Source: Sporosarcina luteola (lineage in GTDB: Bacteria; Bacillota; Bacilli; Bacillales_A; Planococcaceae). Taken from it: a stretch of DNA of 64,000 nucleotides. Below, piece by piece: positions 58,280-64,000 of the stretch (the first letter of the stretch is position 1; the number at the start of each line of letters is the position of its first letter). The position numbers were made by a program, and so were the translations under genes. The DNA is taken from positions 1 to 64,000 of the forward strand of contig NZ_BJYL01000015.1 in the NCBI RefSeq assembly GCF_007991495.1. Reading direction: 5' to 3'. Below the pieces are notes generated by a model, which searched no databases, was not told the DNA's origin, and worked only from the letters and a program-made list of their open reading frames with translations.

Positions 58280-58870
58280 TCACAAGGGCAGTTGTGCTTC
58301 TGTTTTAATCCTGTCGTTATGATAAATAAGTTGGACAACACCTGAAGAGAAAGGTTTTGTAGCAATTAATTTTAAATCAAGCTGTTTATTAATATTAGTA
58401 AACAAAGCTTTTCCTTCACCTAAGACAACTGGATGAACAGATAACCTGAATTCATCAACAAGATCTAGCTCAATGAAAGTAGTGATTAAGTTTGCTCCGC
58501 CGTATAACCAAATATCCTTTCCAGGCTCGTTTTTTAGTTTGTTTACTTCTTCGGCAATGTTTTTATTGATGTATTTTGTATTGCCGTCAGTTCTATTTTC
58601 AGTTTTGGAAAATACATATTTATCTTTACCGTGAACCAATCGCCACATTTCTATTTCATCATCTGTGGCGTTAGCTGGAGGGATATATTGCCCCCATTCG
58701 TCATAACTTTTTCTTCCGTATAAAATGGTGTCAATCTGATTTAGGAAATCTGTAAATTCCATTTCAGGATCCATAATGCACCAATCTGTCTCGCCGTTTT
58801 TACCTTCAATGTATCCATCTAGAGTCGTTGCTAAATCTAAAACGATTTTTCTTGGGTTTGATCTGGACAT
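58280..58870 (-). CDS. RibD C-terminal/dihydrofolate reductase-like protein
   Basis: 196 residues of the DHFR-like RibD_C fold: KIVLDLATTLDGYIEGKNGETDW at the start, ILYGRKSYDEWG, and the NADPH-site IWLYGGANLITTFIELDLVDEFRLSVHPVVLGEGKALF. Similar to B. subtilis YyaP/YwjB-type reductases of unknown substrate. GAGGAGG precedes the ATG. It lies 37 bases downstream of arr on the same strand. Confidence 0.88.
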   Translation of the reverse strand: MSRSNPRKIVLDLATTLDGYIEGKNGETDWCIMDPEMEFTDFLNQIDTILYGRKSYDEWGQYIPPANATDDEIEMWRLVHGKDKYVFSKTENRTDGNTKYINKNIAEEVNKLKNEPGKDIWLYGGANLITTFIELDLVDEFRLSVHPVVLGEGKALFTNINKQLDLKLIATKPFSSGVVQLIYHNDRIKTEAQLPL

Positions 58871-58907
58871 TGTTTACCTCCTCTGATTGATATGCATGAT
58901 AGAAGAA

Positions 58908-59324
58908 TTAATCGTATATCACATTTTTCCCTTGTTCACTTAACTTTTGTAAAGATGTCAGCATATGATTGATTTCTTCTTCAGAATGCCGGTCCCAAGA
59001 ACCTAATTCAGCTATTATTTTCAAAGGAGATGTAGACCTATAGGAGCGTGTGGGGTTTCCGGGAAATCTTTTGTCAGTTACGTTCGGATCATTTTCAAAA
59101 TCACCTAGTGGTTCTACGATATAAATTCTTTCTTTTGAATTTGATTTTGCTAATTCCGCACCCCATTTAGCAGCGTCTAATGTTGCAGTAAAATAGATAT
59201 GGTTGGATTTTTTATCCTGATAATTGGAGGCATACAAAGGTTCAAGCAAATCTCCTATTTCCAGTTTTGCCTTTGTACCGTGAAAGAACGGACCGCGATC
59301 TAAAATACTTTTGTTGTCATTCAT
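58908..59324 (-). CDS. arr: Rifampin ADP-ribosyltransferase
   Basis: 138-residue enzyme that inactivates rifamycins by transferring ADP-ribose from NAD to the ansa chain. Family motifs are intact: GPFFHGTKAKLEIGDLLEP, the NHIYFTATLDAAKWGAELA stretch, RIYIVEPLGDFENDPN and the signature FPGNPTRSYRS. Length equals that of known Arr proteins. It is in the AT-rich accessory region next to a DHFR-like gene; activity is predicted from sequence only. Confidence 0.93.
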   Translation of the reverse strand: MNDNKSILDRGPFFHGTKAKLEIGDLLEPLYASNYQDKKSNHIYFTATLDAAKWGAELAKSNSKERIYIVEPLGDFENDPNVTDKRFPGNPTRSYRSTSPLKIIAELGSWDRHSEEEINHMLTSLQKLSEQGKNVIYD

Positions 59325-59460
59325 TTAGATACACCCCTTAATCTTATTGATTTGCGTATTACAGTATAAGGTAAGGGGTGGGTGGAAAAGTAGTCTATAA
59401 ATAATTTTTGTACGATGTTATAATGGATGTAGAGAGTAAGATGTGAATCGTACCAATCCG

Positions 59461-59495
59461 GAAGAGTGGCATATGCTGCTCTTCTTTTCTTTTTC
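59461..59495 (+). terminator. Plus-strand terminator-like hairpin
   Basis: GAAGAG..GCA pairs with TGC..CTCTTC, followed by a T-rich run TTTTCTTTTTCTTT. TATAAT lies at 59419-59424, so a plus-strand RNA of about 60 nt is conceivable, although the -35 is poor. It sits between two minus-strand genes. Confidence 0.5.
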
Positions 59496-59518
59496 TTTGG
59501 AATCATGGTGCAGAAGGG

Positions 59519-60316
59519 TTACGGACAATAAAACCCCTCCACCGGCTTATCAAACAGCATAAAAATATCCTTGAAATACGTCTCATCCACTAACTTGTCC
59601 AGCACTCCCTTATAATACCCAGGCAAATTACGAACTACCTTCTTCTTTGTAGCCATCACTGTAATCATCAATGCACGATACGCAAGGTCCTCGAATACAC
59701 GGTGATCATCTTTGTATATTTCATACTTCAACATACGTCCTGATATTGCCTTATGAATTCCGAAGAATTTACGGGCTAGTTTTGTCTCTCCAATTGTTGA
59801 GACTAACAAGTCTTTCATCCGACTGAATAGACTTGTGGATAACTTTGGCCATTCCGTAGGAGACGTGTAGTTAAGATCTTTAGATTTTAATAGAGATTTA
59901 GAAAGAAGAGCTTCGTCTACTGGAAGTTGCTTGTTTTCCTCGTCCTCATGCGGTTTGTCGTCGTGGTCACGGTCGATCATTTTCCCCTGGTCATCGAAAG
60001 GTAAAATGATGTAAATGTTAGCGCCAAGCCCGCTCATGACCGGTCGTATGTAGTGGACTTTCTCGATGATGCCTAGGTTGACAAGTTTGCGGATTGCACG
60101 TCGTACCGTCACGTTGGATTTACCGATCGCTTCTTCGATTGTTCCGTGTTTCAAATGAGCAGCCCCATATTTGACGGAGTAACGGCGGATGACGTCTAAG
60201 ACTTGGCGATCAGACTTTGTCATTTCATCCCAATGGGTCATCAAATGCTGTTTAGCTGCAACGTCCATTTCCTCAATCGTATTAAAACGTGTGTATTCTT
60301 TCAGATAGTGTGTCAT
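59519..60316 (-). CDS. Winged-helix DNA-binding protein, unknown role
   Basis: 265 residues. The N-terminal winged helix (about 35-110) reads HWDEMTKSDRQVLDVIRRYSVKYGAAHLKHGTIEEAIGKSNVTVRRAIRKLVNLGIIEKVHYIRPVMSGLGANIYIILP. A charged linker and a helical C-terminal domain follow. Similar proteins occur near Bacillus mobile elements and plasmid-like loci; a replication or regulatory role is possible. The frame opens at 60358, but ATG at 60316 follows GGGGG and suits the family start. Confidence 0.8.
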   Translation of the reverse strand: MTHYLKEYTRFNTIEEMDVAAKQHLMTHWDEMTKSDRQVLDVIRRYSVKYGAAHLKHGTIEEAIGKSNVTVRRAIRKLVNLGIIEKVHYIRPVMSGLGANIYIILPFDDQGKMIDRDHDDKPHEDEENKQLPVDEALLSKSLLKSKDLNYTSPTEWPKLSTSLFSRMKDLLVSTIGETKLARKFFGIHKAISGRMLKYEIYKDDHRVFEDLAYRALMITVMATKKKVVRNLPGYYKGVLDKLVDETYFKDIFMLFDKPVEGFYCP

Positions 60317-60510
60317 TTTAATTCCCCCTTTACCCTCTATATAGAGAGGAGGGGTCAAAAAGGATACTCTTCATAGCGAAAAAACTAATACAGTTCTAAA
60401 TACCTATGATAATATCGTCTAAAATAATTTGTATTAGTCAGGCTTTGATTAGATGATATATACTTAAAAATAGGAATTAACTAAACTACTGCAAGGGTGG
60501 ATGATAATAA

Positions 60511-61569
60511 ATGATACGTTTTGAAAGTGACTATTTAGAAGGTGCTCATACACAAATTCTGAAACGACTACTGGAGACCAATGAAGGACAGACGCCTGGG
60601 TATGGCATGGATGACTATTGTGAAAGGGCCAGGGGGTATATTCGAGAAGCGTGTGATGCAGAGAATGCAGATGTACACTTCTTAGTTGGCGGAACACAAG
60701 CCAACACTACGATCATCTCTTCCATATTGCGCCCGCATCAAGGAGCAGTGTCTGCAATTACAGGTCATATCGCAGGACACGAAACAGGAGCAATTGAAGC
60801 TACTGGACATAAAGTGCTTACTTTGCCGAGTGATGATGGGAAGATTAAAGCAAAACAAGTAAAAGAATTATATGATGCCCATTGGAACGATGCTACTCAT
60901 GAGCATATCGTTCAGCCAGGTTTGGTTTACATATCTCACCCCACCGAGAATGGGACGACTTACAGTAAAGCCGAATTGGAGGAATTAAGCAAAGTTTGTC
61001 GAGAATGTGGTTTGCCATTATTTATGGATGGCGCTCGATTAGGGTATGGTCTCGCTGCAAAAGGCAACGACCTATCTTTAAGCGATATCGCAAGACTTTG
61101 TGATGTGTTCTATATCGGCGGAACGAAAATCGGAGCATTGTTTGGAGAAGCTGTTGTCATCCTAAATGATGACCTTAAAAAAGACTTCCGGTATATGATC
61201 AAACAAAAAGGCGGGTTGCTCGCTAAGGGAAGATTATTAGGGATCCAGTTTGAAACTTTGTTTGAAGATGGCTTATACTATGAGATTTCTAAGCATGCGG
61301 TAGACTTGGCAATCATGATTCGGAAGGCGTTTGAGGAAAAAGGGTATTCATTAAGATATGACTCCAAGACAAATCAACAGTTTCCCATTTTACCGAATGA
61401 TGTGTTGAGTGAGTTGAGTAAAAAGTATTCTTTTTCTTATTGGGAGAAAGTCGATGATACGCAAAGTGTTGTGAGATTTTGTACGAGTTGGGCTACAAAA
61501 AAGGAACATGTTGAACAATTGATTGAAGATATTAGTGACAGTTGCCTGTGCATGGTTGAATTCAGGTAA
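60511..61569 (+). CDS. Threonine aldolase-family PLP enzyme
   Basis: 352 residues of the fold-type I beta-eliminating lyase/low-specificity threonine aldolase family. FLVGGTQANTTIISSIL (PLP phosphate site), GHIAGHETGAIEATGHKV, PLFMDGARLGYGL (Asp-x-x-Arg) and the Schiff-base Lys in YIGGTKIGALFGEA are seen. It would cleave threonine or related beta-hydroxy amino acids to glycine and an aldehyde. Starts ATG after AAGGGTGG. Monocistronic. Confidence 0.9.
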   Translation: MIRFESDYLEGAHTQILKRLLETNEGQTPGYGMDDYCERARGYIREACDAENADVHFLVGGTQANTTIISSILRPHQGAVSAITGHIAGHETGAIEATGHKVLTLPSDDGKIKAKQVKELYDAHWNDATHEHIVQPGLVYISHPTENGTTYSKAELEELSKVCRECGLPLFMDGARLGYGLAAKGNDLSLSDIARLCDVFYIGGTKIGALFGEAVVILNDDLKKDFRYMIKQKGGLLAKGRLLGIQFETLFEDGLYYEISKHAVDLAIMIRKAFEEKGYSLRYDSKTNQQFPILPNDVLSELSKKYSFSYWEKVDDTQSVVRFCTSWATKKEHVEQLIEDISDSCLCMVEFR

Positions 61570-62180
61570 TTCACTACAATTATATGAAAATAAGTTTAGA
61601 ACATTTAGTTGGTTGATTTGTTTTTATTATTATTCTAATTGGTTGAATTTACGTGAATGTCTCTTGCACAGGTACGGGACATTGAATAAGGCTGTTTTAC
61701 TGTTCTAGTGCTGTAGGATAGACATGAATGAAAATGTATTAAGAATGTGTCCCGTTTTTGGATGCAATCTTGATACTTTTTTTAATTATTTTCCGATTTG
61801 AATGGTGAATTAGTAATAGTGAATTACACCTAACCTGTTTCTAGAGAGGCCTAATAATAGCCATGTTAATGGAAGACGAGAATAATTATTGAATGTAGAG
61901 AACTAAGATTAGAGTAGATGATTGTCGAACTAAAACGAATTTCCCAAAGTTCTATTGGGAAAACTTGATAGGTATATGGGTAGGTGGATGAAAAAAATTA
62001 TGATTTTATAATGAATTTAATTCGTTTTAACTAATGAAATTAGTGTTGACATAGTAAATAACTTGTATCTATAATTATGTTATAAATATTCAGAAATCAA
62101 GTTGCTTTCATTTATATTCACTCGTTTTGGTAGTTGGCTATGTATGATTAATCAAAGTAATGAGGAAAGAGGTTTTAGTA
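61570..62180 (+). promoter_or_regulatory. 611-bp AT-rich gap with promoter of the ABC/peptide cluster
   Basis: No gene is visible in the gap. TTGACA at 62046-62051, an 18-bp spacer and TATAAT at 62070-62075 form a near-consensus promoter about 105 bp before the ABC ATPase, leaving a leader of roughly 100 nt. Confidence 0.7.
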
Positions 62181-63041
62181 ATGCCACTAGTAGAATTACA
62201 GCAAGTATCTGTGGTGAAAAAGGACAGAATCATACTGGATTTAAAAAACGTTGAAATATCGATTGAAAAAGGAGATAAAATAGGCATTATCGGAAGCAAT
62301 GGATCAGGAAAGACGACGATGATTCGAGTGATTCTGAACTTAATTAATTACAAAGGCACCGTTCATCGGCATATTCAAACGAAAGACGTCGGTATACAAA
62401 TGCAACACAATCAGTTCTCCGATTTAATGAAAGTTAAAGAGATCATTTCGCTCGTGTGTAATTGTTCTTTAGCAGATTCACGCATTCAAGAAGGGTTACA
62501 GCGATTTAATCTACAGAAGCTTGTAGATAAAAGACTCTCTTATTTGTCTGGCGGGGAAAAACAGAGACTAACGATTTTTCTAGTAATTTTCCACAATCCC
62601 GCTCTATTAATATTCGATGAGATTACATCAGGCTTAGACTTCGATAGTAGAAATTCAATTATTAAGCTCATACAATCACTCACCTCTGATAAAACACTCC
62701 TAATTGTTTCCCATTACTTTGAAGAAATCGAGAAATTGGCAGATAAGCTATTAATCTTAGATGATGGGAAATTGCTAGCCTTCGATACCATCGAGAATTT
62801 ATGTGAAACCCATCAATTTTTCTCGGCAATCAGCATCGATCGGGATGTGGCATTCGAGAATTCATCGCTCCGTTTTGTACAAACTGATAGCCAGAAGATT
62901 TTTATGACGAAAAATCAAGAGGAAGAAGAAAAAGTCATGGAGAAATTGCGACATGACAATATTCCTTTCACTTATAAGCCGAAAGATATTAAGACGCTTT
63001 ATACGTATATACGAAAACAGACTCAGAGAGAAATCGTATGA
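62181..63041 (+). CDS. ABC exporter ATPase of a peptide cluster
   Basis: 286 residues: Walker A GIIGSNGSGKTT (about 37-48), signature YLSGGEKQR (about 120), Walker B ALLIFDEITSGLD (about 137), switch SHYFEEIE. The C-terminal 80 residues form an extra domain. ATG at 62181 is eight bases after AAAGAGG; the frame begins at 62160. Its permease overlaps by four bases and a Cys-rich precursor gene follows, so it likely exports the mature peptide or gives immunity, like SagG/LlsG of streptolysin S and listeriolysin S systems. Confidence 0.88.
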   Translation: MPLVELQQVSVVKKDRIILDLKNVEISIEKGDKIGIIGSNGSGKTTMIRVILNLINYKGTVHRHIQTKDVGIQMQHNQFSDLMKVKEIISLVCNCSLADSRIQEGLQRFNLQKLVDKRLSYLSGGEKQRLTIFLVIFHNPALLIFDEITSGLDFDSRNSIIKLIQSLTSDKTLLIVSHYFEEIEKLADKLLILDDGKLLAFDTIENLCETHQFFSAISIDRDVAFENSSLRFVQTDSQKIFMTKNQEEEEKVMEKLRHDNIPFTYKPKDIKTLYTYIRKQTQREIV

Positions 63042-63823
63042 GATATTTACGATATATATGGATAGAGTTAAAGGTCATTTTGCTACGAATACCAATCGTA
63101 TTATTTTTCAGTATACTTTTCCCCCTTATGATGATGGTGATCGTAGTGGGTAGTACTGGAAATATTGAAATAGGAGACGGTTTTCATCTCTCTGATAAAT
63201 ATATCATGATCGCTTCTGGAATCGGGTTAATTCCGTTATGTTTGGTTTCACTTCCTGTTTCAATTACAGCTGAAAGGGAGTCGGGCGTGATGGAGAGGTA
63301 CCTTCTTTTTGGTATCAATCCGTTTGCGATTCTTGGTTCAAAAGTTGTCGTACACATGATGATCGCGATTATTCAGTTTGTCCTCGTCTGTGTGTTTGCA
63401 AAGATTGTTTTCTCGCTCACCATACCAGGAGGCTTGGCCTTGATTAGTTTCATCTTACACTACTTGCTCGCAGCCATTTTTACTTTGTCGTTAGGCGTTA
63501 TGTTGGGACTCCTCACCGAAAGAGTACAAATCGTACAAGTTGCTGGGTTAGCGCTTATGTTTTCCATACTTGCTCTAACAGGCGGATTCAACGAATATAG
63601 CACGTTACCGGAAGGTGTCCAAAATGCAATGACCTATTTTCCGGTTAAGTATTTGATGAATGATTTCATCAATATCTGGTTTACTACTGACCTTATTTTA
63701 GAAGATTTCGTTCAAATGACGCTTCTGTATTTAGTTGTCATAGGAGTAGTTATTTATATGCTTATGCGAAAAACGTTTAAATTCCATTATAGTTTTCAAT
63801 CATTAGGAAAAATAGATAAGTAA
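63038..63823 (+). CDS. ABC-2 exporter permease of a peptide cluster
   Basis: 261 residues with six membrane segments (about 17-37, 54-74, 95-120, 128-152, 160-178, 225-247) and the ABC-2 motif SITAERESGVMERYLLFGINPF after the second. ATGA overlap with the ATPase gene shows coupling. Position next to the precursor peptide suggests the LlsH/SagH-like exporter role. Confidence 0.87.
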   Translation: MRYLRYIWIELKVILLRIPIVLFFSILFPLMMMVIVVGSTGNIEIGDGFHLSDKYIMIASGIGLIPLCLVSLPVSITAERESGVMERYLLFGINPFAILGSKVVVHMMIAIIQFVLVCVFAKIVFSLTIPGGLALISFILHYLLAAIFTLSLGVMLGLLTERVQIVQVAGLALMFSILALTGGFNEYSTLPEGVQNAMTYFPVKYLMNDFINIWFTTDLILEDFVQMTLLYLVVIGVVIYMLMRKTFKFHYSFQSLGKIDK

Positions 63824-63873
63824 CAGAAGGAATTTAAATGAATACCCATGTCTCTTTAAAGGAGGTGAGGTAA

Positions 63874-64000
63874 GTGGATGTGAAAGTTAGCACTATTCAG
63901 TCGCATAGTTTTCTAAGCACCGAAGAGCAGACTCAAGCACTGAACTACGCTGCTGGATCTTGTAGCTGTAGCTGTTCGTGTTCTTGCTGCTGTAGCTCGT
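63874..64000 (+). CDS. Streptolysin S/listeriolysin S-like precursor peptide (truncated by window end)
   Basis: GTG at 63874 follows a perfect AAAGGAGGTGA by eight bases. The 42 visible residues split into a leader (1-28) ending ALNYAAG and a core starting SCSCSCSCSCCCSS at the window edge. Alternating Ser-Cys runs after a short leader are the substrate type for cyclodehydratase/YcaO enzymes, which turn Cys and Ser into thiazole and oxazole rings. NYAAG before a Cys/Ser run is, to my recollection, also how the listeriolysin S precursor LlsA is built. The ABC exporter genes lie 50 bp upstream. The stop codon and any SagB/C/D-type genes are outside the window. Confidence 0.85.
   Translation, partial: MDVKVSTIQSHSFLSTEEQTQALNYAAGSCSCSCSCSCCCSS

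Noticed and set aside
59321..59506. 61-residue minus-strand open frame upstream of arr
   Set aside because: No ribosome binding site; it crosses a hairpin and overlaps the arr start by four bases. Composition looks random.
61523..61708. Open frame overlapping the end of the threonine aldolase-like gene
   Set aside because: Out of frame, no start signal, random composition.

Overview
The window looks like a chromosome segment of a low-to-moderate GC Gram-positive endospore former of the Bacillales, most likely a Planococcaceae member such as Sporosarcina. This rests on gene order that closely follows Bacillus subtilis blocks, Bacillus-type ribosome binding sites with frequent TTG/GTG starts, sporulation-type small proteins, a CtsR box, a CggR operator and a tmRNA whose tag begins AGKTN. 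The genus is an inference.

Core part, 1-49505. After a 21-bp tandem repeat array come mgsA and a yhzD-like gene (minus strand), then an autoregulated-looking XRE regulator with two paralogous small membrane proteins, followed by yhaQ-yhaP (ABC exporter), a 52-bp tandem repeat array, yhaO-yhaN-yhaM (nuclease, ATPase and exoribonuclease), prsA, a YjcZ-like peptide, scoC, yhaH, trpP (with a phased TRAP-binding leader), hit and ecsAB. The next block is an IDEAL-domain gene, uvrB-uvrA, yvlB, an amidase, hprK-lgt-yvoD-ppaX-yvoF, yvcD, trxB, yvcI-rapZ-glmR-whiA-crh, a tRNA-Arg(CCG) and clpP. lemA plus a TPM-domain gene and a small redoxin lead to the glycolytic operon cggR-gapA-pgk-tpiA-gpmI-eno, then secG-est-rnr-smpB-ssrA. 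Together these cover DNA repair, secretion and protein quality control, carbon catabolite control, central glycolysis and ribosome rescue.

Accessory part, 49506-64000. The 3' end of ssrA has been used as an integration site. A collapsed tyrosine integrase follows immediately, and a 23/25-identical copy of the ssrA 3' end lies at 55615-55639, delimiting a 6.1-kb island (GNAT, SDR, ndh-yjlC, a YhgE/Pip-like permease and a PadR regulator). Beyond it is a visibly AT-richer stretch with a possible second tmRNA remnant, a broken DUF1801-like gene, ASCH, RibD-like reductase, rifampin ADP-ribosyltransferase (arr), winged-helix and threonine-aldolase-like genes. At the very end an ABC ATPase and permease precede a truncated precursor peptide: a leader ending LNYAAG followed by a Ser/Cys core. 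This is the hallmark of a streptolysin S/listeriolysin S-type azole-modified peptide system, whose modification genes would lie just past the window edge.

Intergenic regions carry several unrelated tandem repeat families whose periods are near whole numbers of DNA helical turns (21, 32 and 52 bp), plus dispersed palindromic elements of about 130 bp.
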